A DNA stretch of 64,000 nt from positions 868,001-932,000 of the forward strand of contig NZ_JALGBI010000001.1 in assembly GCF_022809125.1 (NCBI RefSeq), given 5' to 3'. The stretch's first letter is position 1. Each line of letters starts with the position of its first letter. Below the pieces are notes generated by a model. That model was not told the origin of the DNA. It did no database searches and saw only the letters and a list, made by a program, of their open reading frames with translations. The position numbers and the translations under genes were made by a program. Below, one piece after another: positions 24,460 to 33,187 of the stretch. Source of the stretch: Variovorax terrae. Its GTDB lineage: Bacteria; Pseudomonadota; Gammaproteobacteria; Burkholderiales; Burkholderiaceae_C.

Positions 24460-25635
24460 TCAGACCACGCCGCGCTCGCGCAGCGCCGCGATGGCGGCGG
24501 CGTCGTAACCCAGTTCCTGCAGGATCTCGTCCGTGTGCTCGCCCAGCTGCGGCGCCGGGCGGTGAAAGCCCGCGGGCGTGTCCGACAGGTCCACCGGGTG
24601 CGGCGCCAGCGGGTAGCGGGTGTCGCCATAGGGGCGCATCGGCAGCAGCCCGGCGGCCTGGATGTGCGGGTCGTCCAGGGCCTGCTGCGGGCTGAGCACC
24701 GGCGCGGCGGGAATGCGCGCGCGGGCCAGCGCCGCCACCGCCTCGTCGCGCGTGCGCTCGGCGCACCAGGCCGACATGAGGGCACTGATGTCGGCGCTGT
24801 GCAGCCCGCGCAACTCGTCGCTGGCGTAGCGCGGATCGGCCTTCAGGTCGGCGCGGTCCAGCATCTCGCACCAGCGATCGAACATCGCCTGCCCGACCGC
24901 CTGCACCACCAGCCAGCCGGTCTGCGTGCGGAACACGTCGCCCGGCGCGCCGAGGTAGCCGCGATTGCCCTGCGGCACGCGGTTCGGCGCCTTCACGGCC
25001 TGCTCGATCAACACGGTGTTGCCGTGGATCAGGCCCGAGCGCAGCAGCGAGCCCTCCACCAGCTGGCCGCGCCCCGTGCGCTCGCGCGCCCACAGCGCGG
25101 CCAGCGTGCCCATGGCGCAGGCCTGGGCGGTGTGCAGGTCCACGTAGTTGACGCTGGCGCGCACGGGCGCGTCGGGCAGGCCCGACATGTGCATCGCGCC
25201 GCTCAGCGCCTGTCCCACCGAATCGAAGCCAGGCTGCTGGCTGTAGGGGCCGCTCGCGCCGTAGGCCGTGGCCACGGTGAGCACGAGGCGCGGGTTCAGC
25301 GCGCTGAGCGTGGCGTAGTCCAGCCCCAGGTGGCGCAGCGTGGCGGGCGGCAGGTTGGCCACCACCACGTCGGCGGTGGGCACCAGCTGCCGCACGATGG
25401 CGCGGCCCTCGTCGCTGGCGAGATCGAGCGTGAGGCAGCGCTTGTTGCGGTTCATCTGCAGGTACAGGCCGCCTTCGCCGCTCTCGGCCACGTGCGGCAC
25501 ATAGCGGTCCTCGCCGCCCTCCACGCGCTCGATGCGGATCACGTCCGCGCCATGGTCGCCCAGCAGGGCGGCGCAGTAGGGGCCGGCGATGAAGCGGCCG
25601 AAATCCAGCACGCGGATACCGTCGAGCAGGGGCAT
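24460..25635 (-). CDS. Family III CoA-transferase (CaiB/BaiF type)
   Basis: 391 residues. It starts MPLLDGIRVLDFGRFIAGPY, the usual N-terminus of the family, and contains ADVIRIERVEGGEDRY and NRNKRCLTLDLASDEGR. The likely nucleophilic Asp is in NYVDLHTAQACAMG. These enzymes move CoA between carboxylic acids. Monocistronic, convergent with uspA and divergent from PPK2. The acyl pair is unknown. Confidence 0.9.
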   Translation of the reverse strand: MPLLDGIRVLDFGRFIAGPYCAALLGDHGADVIRIERVEGGEDRYVPHVAESGEGGLYLQMNRNKRCLTLDLASDEGRAIVRQLVPTADVVVANLPPATLRHLGLDYATLSALNPRLVLTVATAYGASGPYSQQPGFDSVGQALSGAMHMSGLPDAPVRASVNYVDLHTAQACAMGTLAALWARERTGRGQLVEGSLLRSGLIHGNTVLIEQAVKAPNRVPQGNRGYLGAPGDVFRTQTGWLVVQAVGQAMFDRWCEMLDRADLKADPRYASDELRGLHSADISALMSAWCAERTRDEAVAALARARIPAAPVLSPQQALDDPHIQAAGLLPMRPYGDTRYPLAPHPVDLSDTPAGFHRPAPQLGEHTDEILQELGYDAAAIAALRERGVV

Positions 25636-25769
25636 GGGGAGGGTCTCCTTGGGCTTGTCGGACGAAGTCTAGCCGCCGAAGGCAAAGTGGTCTGTCGCCG
25701 GTTTGCCAGAGTCATCAAGCTGCCATGCAGGCGTGCTACGGTGGATTGACGCCACAGGAGTGATTTGAC

Positions 25770-26687
25770 ATGAATTCAAGCGACGAGGAGTTGATGCGGC
25801 GGATCCACCGCGATCTGATCGACAGCTATGACGAAGAGCTGGAGATGGAGCTGGAGGACCGCACCGTGGCCGAGCTCACGGGCGAGGTGCCGCCAGGGCA
25901 GGATGTTCACCACAAGGAGGCGCGGCGCCAGTATTTCCGTGAGCTGTTCCGCCTGCAGGCCGAACTGGTCAAGCTGCAGGACTGGGTGGTGGGCACGGGG
26001 CACAAGGTGGTGATCCTGTTCGAGGGGCGCGATGCGGCGGGCAAGGGCGGCGTGATCAAGCGCATCACGCAGCGGCTGAATCCGCGGGTGTGCCGCGTGG
26101 CGGCGCTGCCCGCGCCGAACGACCGCGAGCGCACGCAGTGGTATTTCCAGCGCTACGTGTCGCATTTGCCGGCGGCCGGCGAGATGGTGCTGTTCGACCG
26201 CAGCTGGTACAACCGCGCGGGCGTCGAGCGCGTGATGGGTTTTTGCACCGACGAGCAGTACGAGGAGTTCTTCCGCACCGTGCCCGAGTTCGAGAAGATG
26301 CTGGTGCGCTCGGGCATCCAACTCATCAAGTACTGGTTCTCGATCTCGGACGACGAGCAGCACCTGCGCTTTCTCGGCCGCATCCACGACCCGCTCAAGC
26401 AGTGGAAGCTCAGCCCCATGGACCTCGAATCGCGCCGGCGCTGGGAGGAATACACCAAGGCCAAGGAAATCATGCTGGAGCGCACCCACATCGCCGAGGC
26501 GCCGTGGTGGGTGGTGCAGGCGGTAGACAAGAAGAAGGCGCGGCTGAACTGCATCCATCACCTGCTGCAGCAGATGCCCTACCAGGACACTGAGCACCCG
26601 AGCATCGTGCTGCCCGAGCGCGAGCGCCACGAAGACTACGTGCGCCGCCCGGTGCCGCCCGAGATCGTGGTGCCCGAGGTGTATTGA
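25770..26687 (+). CDS. ppk2: Polyphosphate kinase 2 (PPK2) family protein
   Basis: 305 residues. Walker A is FEGRDAAGKGGVIKRITQRL (about 88), Walker B is FDRSWYNRAGVERVMGFC (about 146), and the lid region is LKQWKLSPMDLESRRRWEEY. This is the single-domain class I layout, which uses polyphosphate to phosphorylate nucleoside diphosphates. The acidic N-terminal extension (EELEMELEDRT) is common in this group. Preceded by AGGAG and a short spacer, own transcription unit. Confidence 0.92.
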   Translation: MNSSDEELMRRIHRDLIDSYDEELEMELEDRTVAELTGEVPPGQDVHHKEARRQYFRELFRLQAELVKLQDWVVGTGHKVVILFEGRDAAGKGGVIKRITQRLNPRVCRVAALPAPNDRERTQWYFQRYVSHLPAAGEMVLFDRSWYNRAGVERVMGFCTDEQYEEFFRTVPEFEKMLVRSGIQLIKYWFSISDDEQHLRFLGRIHDPLKQWKLSPMDLESRRRWEEYTKAKEIMLERTHIAEAPWWVVQAVDKKKARLNCIHHLLQQMPYQDTEHPSIVLPERERHEDYVRRPVPPEIVVPEVY

Positions 26688-26816
26688 GCGCCTCGGCGCC
26701 TCATGGATGTCCCTAGGATCGGCGCACGAACGCCTTTCCTAGAATCCTGGGGCGCCCATCATCAGGTGCGTTGGCGCCGCACCACCATCCTGTCGCCTTG
26801 AGGGAGGCTCATCATC

Positions 26817-28265
26817 TTGACTGCACCACATTTCTGGCGCTTTGCGCTGCCGTTCGCCTTGGTTTCTTCGTTGGCCGCCTGTGGCGGCGGGGGTGGGGGA
26901 GGTGCAGGAGGAGTTGCCGCGCCGGACGCCATCACCACGCCGCTGAGCGTTGCCTTGACGGCACCGGCCCGCGTCGTGGCCAACCGCAGCTACACCTACA
27001 GCGCCACGGTGTCGGGCGGCACCGCCAGCCAGTTCAACTGGCAATGGAACGACGGCAGCGCCAACGGCAGCACCAACCCCGCGCCGAAGGTCTGGTACCG
27101 GCCGGGCAGCTTCACGGCCAGCCTGGCGGCCACGACCAGCGGTGCTGCCGGCACGGCGAGCCAGGTCGTCACGGTGGCTACGCCGTTGGCCTCGGGCCTG
27201 TCCACCAACTGCGCGCTCAAGAACGACGGCACGGTGGCCTGCTGGGGGCTCAATGGCTTCGGGCAGGTGGGCGATGGCACGCAGACGAATCGCACCACCC
27301 CGACGGTGGTTCTGGGGCTGAGCGACGTGATCTCGGTGGCCGGGACGATCGGCGTGCACGCCTGTGCACTCAAGGCCGACCGCACGCTCAATTGCTGGGG
27401 AGGCAACAGCGCCGGCCAGCTGGGGGATGGCACGACCGTGGACCGGTCCATCCCGGTCCAGGTGACGGGCCTGTCGGGTGTCGCGGCGGCAGCGCCGGGA
27501 GCCAATCACACGTGCGCGGTCAAGACGGACGGCACGGTCAGCTGCTGGGGCGCCAACGTCGATGGCCAGCTGGGTGACGGAACGAATACGAGCCACTTCA
27601 CTGCCGCAGGGATTGCAGGTCTGGCCGGCGTGGTGCAACTGGTGTCGGGCTGGAGCCATTCCTGCGCCCTCAAGGCCGATGGCGGGGTGAGTTGCTGGGG
27701 CAAGAATGGCAGCGGGCAACTCGGCGATGGCACGGCCACCAGTCGCAATACGCCGACCGCCGTCGCGGGCCTGTCGCGCGTGATCGCGCTGGGAGCCGGC
27801 AGCGACCACACCTGCGCCCTCAAGTCGGATGGCACGGTGAGCTGCTGGGGCGCCAACGGCAACGGCCAGATTGGCGATGGCACCGCCTCGCCTCGCTCCG
27901 CGCCCACGGCGGTTAGCGGCTTGTCGGGGGCGGTGGCGTTGTCTTCGGGGCTGAATCACAACTGCGTTGTCAAGGGCGATGGCGGGCTGAGCTGCTGGGG
28001 CTCCAATGGAGCCGGCCAACTGGGGGACAACACCGCAGTGGACCGGAGCCTGCCCATCACTGTGATCGACCTGATTGCGGCCAAATGGATGAACGTGGCC
28101 GCAGTCAGTGCCGGGGGCAATCAGACCTGCAGTCTGTCCACGGACGGCAAGGTGAGCTGCTGGGGCCTCAACACGAACGGCCAGTTGGGCAATGGCACGG
28201 TCATCGGACAGGATGCGCCGATGAACACGACCTCGGTGTCTGGCGGCGCCATCTTCTGGAAATAA
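26817..28265 (+). CDS. RCC1-repeat surface lipoprotein
   Basis: 482 residues from a TTG at 26817, which GGGAGGC at proper spacing supports. The N-terminus ends in the lipobox LAAC followed by a Gly run, so it is a lipoprotein. Residues about 45-125 look like a PKD/Ig-like beta domain. Then come seven RCC1-type blades of the pattern CALK-x-DGTV-x-CWG-x-N-x-x-GQLGDGT, each with two Cys that could form disulfides, giving a seven-bladed propeller. In eukaryotes such repeats bind proteins. Here a binding or adhesion role is likely but unproven. Confidence 0.85.
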   Translation: MTAPHFWRFALPFALVSSLAACGGGGGGGAGGVAAPDAITTPLSVALTAPARVVANRSYTYSATVSGGTASQFNWQWNDGSANGSTNPAPKVWYRPGSFTASLAATTSGAAGTASQVVTVATPLASGLSTNCALKNDGTVACWGLNGFGQVGDGTQTNRTTPTVVLGLSDVISVAGTIGVHACALKADRTLNCWGGNSAGQLGDGTTVDRSIPVQVTGLSGVAAAAPGANHTCAVKTDGTVSCWGANVDGQLGDGTNTSHFTAAGIAGLAGVVQLVSGWSHSCALKADGGVSCWGKNGSGQLGDGTATSRNTPTAVAGLSRVIALGAGSDHTCALKSDGTVSCWGANGNGQIGDGTASPRSAPTAVSGLSGAVALSSGLNHNCVVKGDGGLSCWGSNGAGQLGDNTAVDRSLPITVIDLIAAKWMNVAAVSAGGNQTCSLSTDGKVSCWGLNTNGQLGNGTVIGQDAPMNTTSVSGGAIFWK

Positions 28266-28287
28266 CCCGCCGCCGGCGCGCGCCAAA

Positions 28288-28307
28288 GCCCGGGTTCATC
28301 CCCGGGC
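28288..28307. terminator. Bidirectional terminator hairpin
   Basis: GCCCGGG-TTCATC-CCCGGGC forms a perfect 7-bp stem in the 48-bp gap between the convergent RCC1 and SDR genes. There is no strong T-run on either side. Confidence 0.5.
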
Positions 28308-28313
28308 ATCTAC

Positions 28314-29072
28314 TCAATCCCGCACGTCGGCCACCGGGTTGGCGCCGAAATCGGCTCGCGCCAGGTAGGCCAGGATGCGCTCCGCCGCTTCGGCAGGCGA
28401 GCTGAGCTGGCCTTTTTCCTTGAGGTTGATGAAGTTGGCCCGGTCGGGGAAGCCCGCCTCGTCGCCGGCGCGCAGCTGGGCCTGCATGTCGGTGTCGATC
28501 ACGCCGGGCGCGAGCGAGACGAGCCGGGCGCCGTTCGGGCGCGGGGCTTCGTCGAGTGCCGCGCAGTGCGTGAAATGGTCCATGCCGGCCTTGGCCGCGC
28601 AGTAGCCGGCCTGGCCTGCCATGGCGCGCCGGCCCAGGCCCGAGGAAATGTTGAGCACCTTGCGCGGCGCGGCCCAGCCGTGAGTGGCGCGCAGGAAGGC
28701 GGCGGTGAGCAGCATCGGCGCCTCCAGCCCGACGCGCAGCGCGTGGGCGATGTCGGCGGCATCGCTTTCGTCCAGCGGGCCGATGCGCGGGATCACGCCC
28801 GCGTTGTTGATGAGCGTGGCGCCGCCGACGAAGGCGCTGCCGTCCTGCGCCGCCAGCCATTGCTCCAGGCGCGCCGCGGCCTCGGCGGTGCGGGCCAGGT
28901 TTTGCGGCCATTGCAGCAGCGTAGCGCCCGCGGCCTGTGCTGCGGCGGCCAGCGTGTCATTGGGCTGGCGCGACAGGCCCAGCACGGTGTGGCCGGGCCG
29001 CAGCAGCTGCTGCGCCAGGCTCAGGCCCATGCCGCGCGAGGCGCCGGTGAGGATGAAAAGCTGCTGTGTCAT
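28314..29072 (-). CDS. Short-chain dehydrogenase (sepiapterin reductase/YueD-like)
   Basis: 252 residues. It opens FILTGASRGMGLSLAQQLLR (cofactor loop), with LINNAGV (about 87), NISSGLGRRAMAGQAGYCAAK carrying the catalytic Ser and the Y-x3-K, and APGVIDTDMQ. The C-terminal segment resembles bacterial sepiapterin/benzil reductases. NADPH use is likely. It is followed on the minus strand by R1 copy 4 and the flavin reductase gene upstream of it, so transcription may be shared. Confidence 0.87.
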   Translation of the reverse strand: MTQQLFILTGASRGMGLSLAQQLLRPGHTVLGLSRQPNDTLAAAAQAAGATLLQWPQNLARTAEAAARLEQWLAAQDGSAFVGGATLINNAGVIPRIGPLDESDAADIAHALRVGLEAPMLLTAAFLRATHGWAAPRKVLNISSGLGRRAMAGQAGYCAAKAGMDHFTHCAALDEAPRPNGARLVSLAPGVIDTDMQAQLRAGDEAGFPDRANFINLKEKGQLSSPAEAAERILAYLARADFGANPVADVRD

Positions 29073-29094
29073 GGTGGGTGTCCTGTTTTTGGGG

Positions 29095-29150
29095 TGAAAA
29101 GTGCCGGAGGTCCAGGTGCAGCGGTCATTGGATGCTATTGAATCGATAGC
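29095..29150 (+). repeat. R1 dispersed repeat, copy 4
   Basis: TGAAAAGTGCCGGAGGTCCA, GGTGCAGCGGTCATTGGAT and GCTATTGAATCGATAGC in order. It is one of the best-preserved copies and lies between the flavin reductase stop and the SDR start on the opposite strand to the repeat. Confidence 0.88.
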
Positions 29151-29153
29151 GGT

Positions 29154-29729
29154 TCAGGTGTCATGGCGTCGCGCGTCGAGCGCCTCGCCGGTGACGAAGA
29201 ACTGCCCGCCGGCCACGTAGTGCAGGGTGCGCAGGGCGTCGGGCGCTGCGTCGAAATGCCAGCGCCCGTTCGAGAACACGCGCTCGTCGGCCCAGGCAGC
29301 CACCACCTCGCCGAGGAACAGGTCGTGGCGCTGCTGGGCCTGCGGCTCGGCGATGACGCGGCATTCGAGCCAGCCGACGCAGCCCTCGACCAGCGGTGCT
29401 TCTATTTTTGTAGCAGGAAACGTCCGCACGGCGTGGACATCCAGCTTGTTGGGCATGGATTTGCCGCTGTCGGTGCCGAGCGCGAGGGTCTGCGCCGCCA
29501 GGGCGCGGGTGGGCAGGCTGAGCGCAAAGCAGCCCGAGGCCTCGACCAGCTCGCGCGTGAGCGTGTGGCGGTCGATCACCACCGTCACCTTGGGCGGATC
29601 GAAGTCCAGCGGCATGGCCCAGGCGGCGGCCATCACGTTGCGGCGCCCGCCATGCGCGGACGAGACCAGCACGGTGGGGCCATGGTTGAGCAGGCGGTAG
29701 GCCTTGGGCAGTTCGACGGCGGTGGGCAT
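29154..29729 (-). CDS. Flavin reductase family protein (FMN-binding split barrel)
   Basis: 191 residues from the ATG at 29727-29729 (a GTG at 29738 is possible). The split-barrel pattern is clear: YRLLNHGPTVLVSSAHGG, AAAWAMPLDFDPPKVTVVID, LVEASGCFALSLPTRAL and the C-terminal YVAGGQFFVTGE. Members reduce or bind FMN and often serve monooxygenases. Only about 18 bp separate its start from the hairpin-rich element at 29748-30085, so its promoter must lie in that element or come from rluA read-through. An R1-like core lies inside the gene at 29398. Confidence 0.88.
   Translation of the reverse strand: MPTAVELPKAYRLLNHGPTVLVSSAHGGRRNVMAAAWAMPLDFDPPKVTVVIDRHTLTRELVEASGCFALSLPTRALAAQTLALGTDSGKSMPNKLDVHAVRTFPATKIEAPLVEGCVGWLECRVIAEPQAQQRHDLFLGEVVAAWADERVFSNGRWHFDAAPDALRTLHYVAGGQFFVTGEALDARRHDT
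29398..29414 (+). repeat. R1-like core inside the flavin reductase gene
   Basis: GCTTCTATTTTTGTAGC is an AT-rich variant of the R1 terminal hairpin in otherwise GC-rich coding DNA. On the gene strand it encodes the ATKIEA segment. Confidence 0.4.
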
Positions 29730-29747
29730 CGCGCTCACTGTAGCGAT

Positions 29748-30084
29748 AGAACGTGTTTACGGTCTGTATGGGGTCGCGCAAGTGTCTTTTCGGGATGGGC
29801 TGCAAGGCGCGCTGCGCCGCCAATAGCTGGCTATTGGCCAGCAGCGCAACGCCGCAGACCGCCCGAAAAGGCGCTTGCCCTTCGGGTTGGGACGCTCGCC
29901 AACGCGGTCGCGTTGGCGTCGTCCCCTTGGGCCGTCGCACGGCCGCACAGCCGACCGGCTGTGCGAGCGGGCGATTTGCCCACCAAATCCCTTGCATGGG
30001 CATCAGCCCATGCGGCGTGATGTTGGCGGCCAACTCATCCCGATTGCGTCCCAACGCGACCCCATACAGATCGTAAACACGTTC

Positions 30085-30085
<1 letters not shown>
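29748..30085. mobile_element. 338-bp MITE-like element with 31-bp terminal inverted repeats
   Basis: The left end (29748-29778, starting AGAACGTGTTTACG) and right end (30055-30085) are inverted copies with one mismatch in 31. Inside is a string of perfect hairpins: 29819-29838 (9-bp stem), 29897-29918 (10-bp stem), 29930-29944 (6-bp), 29944-29965 (10-bp) and 29994-30013 (8-bp). It has no transposase. A continuous frame reads through it on the minus strand, but I see no recognisable protein. The right end overlaps the first base of the rluA stop codon. No clear target duplication flanks it. Confidence 0.7.
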
Positions 30086-31051
<966 letters not shown>

Positions 31052-31482
31052 GCTCCGTGTCGCGGCTCGGGGGCGGGCCTGGCGCGGGATATGGTCACCC
31101 GTGACCATCAATTCTGGTGTGCGTGGTCATGTCGCAGAGCTGAGGTGATCACCAAAAGCGGCGGGCAGCTTTCGACCCAGAGGGGACGGTGCATAGCGGT
31201 CAGCGGTGTGCGACATGGCACGCCCGAAGGGCCAAAATATGCCCATTCAAAAGCCCTGGCGCCACTTGTTCGCAAGCTATAGTTTGTCTGCTTGAAGCCT
31301 GCCGGGTTTCGCGGAATTTTTATACTTGGATGTTCAAACAGTGATGCGGCTGCAAACTCAGACTGCAAGCCAATTTCAAGAGGATTCAGTGTCCAGAATA
31401 TCCCGCATCAGCCAGTTTATTGCGCAGGTTCTGCGAGATACATTACTAGCCGCTCATTACCATCAAAATCATTCGAAAAAAC
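31052..31482. other. Gene-poor spacer leading into the cassette array
   Basis: 430 bp between atpE and the first cassette-type gene. The first half is GC-rich and the second (from about 31270) becomes clearly AT-rich. No frame here resembles a known protein, no attC is seen, and no integrase fragment or convincing attI could be recognised. The AT-rich part (about 31310-31480) may contain the promoter driving the array. Confidence 0.5.
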
Positions 31483-31812
31483 ATGTATTCCTCAACGTTC
31501 ATTTTTGCGAAACGGCAGTTTGACGACGAATTCCACAATCTCGATAACGCCATCGCAAAGGCTGCAAAAGAAATCCCCGGCTACCTTGGGGAAGATGCGT
31601 GGGAGAACCCAAGCACTGGCTTGGTTTCAAATGTCTACTACTGGGAGTCTCTGGAAGCATTACAAGCCTTGATGCATCACCCCAAGCATCTTGAGGCAAA
31701 GGCCGCACAAGCGAATTGGCTCAATGGATACCAGGTCATCATTTCCCATGTGGTCAAAACCTATGGAGATGCAAAACTTGGCGCACTTCCCACATCTAAA
31801 ATCTTTGGCTAA
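31483..31812 (+). CDS. Antibiotic biosynthesis monooxygenase (ABM) fold protein, cassette gene 1
   Basis: 109 residues: MYSSTFIFAKRQFDDEFHNL, then AKEIPGYLGEDAWENPSTG, NVYYWESLEALQALMHHPKH and the C-terminal GYQVIISHVVKTYGD. This is the dimeric alpha/beta ABM (heme-degrading/quinol monooxygenase-like) fold. The catalytic activity of this branch is unknown. Its codon use and AT content differ from the chromosomal neighbours, and its stop lies inside an attC-like site, as in integron cassettes. Confidence 0.82.
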   Translation: MYSSTFIFAKRQFDDEFHNLDNAIAKAAKEIPGYLGEDAWENPSTGLVSNVYYWESLEALQALMHHPKHLEAKAAQANWLNGYQVIISHVVKTYGDAKLGALPTSKIFG

Positions 31813-31866
31813 CCCGGCAGTCAAGCGGACTTGCCTACGGCAAGCCGCTTACTTTATTCGTTGGGC
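31807..31866 (+). repeat. attC-like site 1
   Basis: R'' box GGCTAAC at 31807 and R' box GTTGGGC at 31860 bracket a stem of AAGCGG-[A]-CTTGCC pairing with GGCAAG-CCGCTT around a TAC loop. The unpaired A at 31829 is the extrahelical base characteristic of attC bottom-strand recognition. Confidence 0.8.
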
Positions 31867-31899
31867 GTCATTCAAATTCTGATGCTAAGGTCGTAGCCA

Positions 31900-32280
31900 A
31901 TGCAAGTTGATCGCTGGCCAAGTTCCGCTCCTGGGCGTAGCCGCGTCGTTTCGTGTGCAGGATTGGTCTGGGCCGTTGCCAATGCCCGCGATCCCTCTCA
32001 GCCGTTTGAGGCCCAAGTAGCCGAGAGTCTGCAAATGCTCGGAGCCCATTTGCAGGAGGCCGGCTCCGCCAAGACACACATCTTGTCGTTGCAGGTCCTT
32101 CTGTCGGACATTGCCAAGCGAAGCGTCTTCGACAGTTTGTGGCAGGAATGGATTGGGTCAAAGGCAGAGCATTGGCCGCAGCGAGCCTGCTTCCAGGCAG
32201 AGCTCGCCCCTGGGTTGCAGGTCGAGCTTGTCGCAGTAGCTGCAATTGCATCGGCCTCGCAGCAGGTTCACGCGCCGTGA
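31900..32280 (+). CDS. RidA/YjgF-family protein, cassette gene 2
   Basis: 126 residues. The pattern RWPSSAPGRSRVVSCAGLVW, then LQMLGAHLQEAGSAKTHILS and HWPQRACFQAELAPGLQVEL matches the RidA (reactive enamine/imine deaminase) superfamily. The Arg that binds carboxylates in RidA is represented by the R of PQRACFQAELA. It lies fully inside a 490-bp cassette (31861-32350) between attC-like sites 1 and 2, on the same strand as the others. Confidence 0.82.
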   Translation: MQVDRWPSSAPGRSRVVSCAGLVWAVANARDPSQPFEAQVAESLQMLGAHLQEAGSAKTHILSLQVLLSDIAKRSVFDSLWQEWIGSKAEHWPQRACFQAELAPGLQVELVAVAAIASASQQVHAP

Positions 32281-32287
32281 CCGTGAC

Positions 32288-32356
32288 GCCCAACACCTCC
32301 GTCAAGGGGACGTCTTGCGCCAAGGCGCAAGACGTCCCTTACGTCGAACGTTAAAG
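32288..32356 (+). repeat. attC-like site 2
   Basis: R'' box GCCCAAC at 32288 and R' box GTTAAAG at 32350. Between them GGGACGTCTTGCGCC (32307-32321) pairs perfectly with its complement at 32324-32338 around an AA loop. G32306 is extrahelical, with AA/TT pairing resuming outside it. Confidence 0.8.
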
Positions 32357-32361
32357 CTCAT

Positions 32362-32625
32362 ATGGCGGAAGTCCTTGCTTACGTTGTCGCTGGAGTGCTT
32401 TTCGGCATTCCGGCCGTCCTTCTTGGTTTGTCTATCCGCCATTTCATTCCCTTAGTGCGTGGTTCGAAGGCGCCGTGGTGGGCGGGCTTGCTCGGACCAT
32501 TCGCATATGCTGACCGGTTTGTCGATGAAGCAGCGCGTCCGCATCGAAGGAAGTGGTTGACATACACGTTTGCCTTTGTGGCGTGGTGTTTGATGATCAT
32601 ATTTGTCTTTGGAGGGGCCAAATGA
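32362..32625 (+). CDS. Small two-helix membrane protein, cassette gene 3
   Basis: 87 residues. Hydrophobic stretches at about 5-27 (VLAYVVAGVLFGIPAVLLGL) and 66-84 (YTFAFVAWCLMIIFVFG) frame a polar loop with PWWAGLLGPFAYADRFVDEA. I do not recognise a family. It begins 6 bp after the R' box of attC-like site 2 and ends 2 bp before the next R'' box, so it fills a 327-bp cassette (32351-32677). Confidence 0.65.
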   Translation: MAEVLAYVVAGVLFGIPAVLLGLSIRHFIPLVRGSKAPWWAGLLGPFAYADRFVDEAARPHRRKWLTYTFAFVAWCLMIIFVFGGAK

Positions 32626-32626
32626 G

Positions 32627-32683
32627 CTTTAACAGGTCGGCCCAACGGACCGCCGATGGCTGCCGCTGGCCTTTGCGTTAGGC
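32627..32683 (+). repeat. attC-like site 3
   Basis: R'' box CTTTAAC at 32627 and a consensus R' box GTTAGGC at 32677. The stem is imperfect: CGG-[A]-C-GCC on the left faces GGC...G-CCG on the right, with an unpaired A at 32649. Weaker than sites 1 and 2 but correctly placed. Confidence 0.65.
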
Positions 32684-32691
32684 GGCACGTA

Positions 32692-33006
32692 ATGCCAAGT
32701 CTCTTCGACCGCATGCGCTCTTTGCTTGGAGAACGCTCGCAAGGTGGCAACGGGCCTTCCTTTCGCCTTGTCGGGCGGGAGCATCTGTTGTGCACTTTTG
32801 GTGCTCGCACCGTTAGCATCGGCGCATATGGCAGTTGGAAACGTGGCGAGGTTGTTCAGTTCGTCATCAACGACCGGTGGAACCCCCCAGCCGATAGCAC
32901 CGTTCTCGATCCTAGCGAGTTGGCAACGGTCCAATCAGCGCTGCACGACTACGCATCACGCAAAGCAATCACGCCCGCTATCACGGTCGATCGCCATGCC
33001 GCCTAA
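32692..33006 (+). CDS. Hypothetical protein, cassette gene 4
   Basis: 104 residues from the ATG at 32692, which lies just after the R' box. A longer frame starting at 32656 would begin inside attC site 3 and is rejected. Visible sequence: MPSLFDRMRSLLGERSQGGN, then FRLVGREHLLCTFGARTVSI and VVQFVINDRWNPPADSTVLD, ending in a helical, basic tail. It is soluble-looking with no signal peptide. I do not recognise a family. The stop codon is inside attC-like site 4. Confidence 0.62.
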   Translation: MPSLFDRMRSLLGERSQGGNGPSFRLVGREHLLCTFGARTVSIGAYGSWKRGEVVQFVINDRWNPPADSTVLDPSELATVQSALHDYASRKAITPAITVDRHAA

Positions 33007-33057
33007 CCCTTCGTTCAAGGCGGACGGCTTCGCCGCCGCTTAACTCCAACGTCAAGC
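33001..33057 (+). repeat. attC-like site 4
   Basis: R'' box GCCTAAC (consensus) at 33001 and R' box GTCAAGC (one mismatch) at 33051. GCGG-[A]-CGGC pairs with GCCG-CCGC, with an extrahelical A at 33024. It closes the array on the right. Confidence 0.75.
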
Positions 33058-33187
33058 GTCCGTTTCACTATCCGCCACCGGTTGCTCCTGGGCCGACACC
33101 TACCTGTCACATCAACCCTCCGGACGCACATCGGTGATCCGACCCCAACAGAAACCCGATTACCCACGAGCAGACCAACCGCCCATT

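Noticed and set aside
29161..30054. A minus-strand open frame running through the 338-bp hairpin element and on into the flavin reductase region
   Set aside because: Its first part is encoded by hairpin repeats and the rest is an out-of-frame shadow of the flavin reductase. No domain was recognised, so I do not call it a gene.
31270..31295. CTATAGTTTGTCTGCTTG, resembling a decayed R1 core
   Set aside because: The match is limited to a few bases and the hairpin is absent. It is not counted as a copy.
31108..31368. An 86-codon minus-strand frame in the spacer before the cassette array
   Set aside because: No family resemblance, no convincing ribosome site, and the frame spans the composition change between chromosomal and cassette-like DNA.
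32656..32691. An upstream ATG for cassette gene 4
   Set aside because: It lies inside attC-like site 3. The ATG at 32692 directly after the R' box fits normal cassette structure better.
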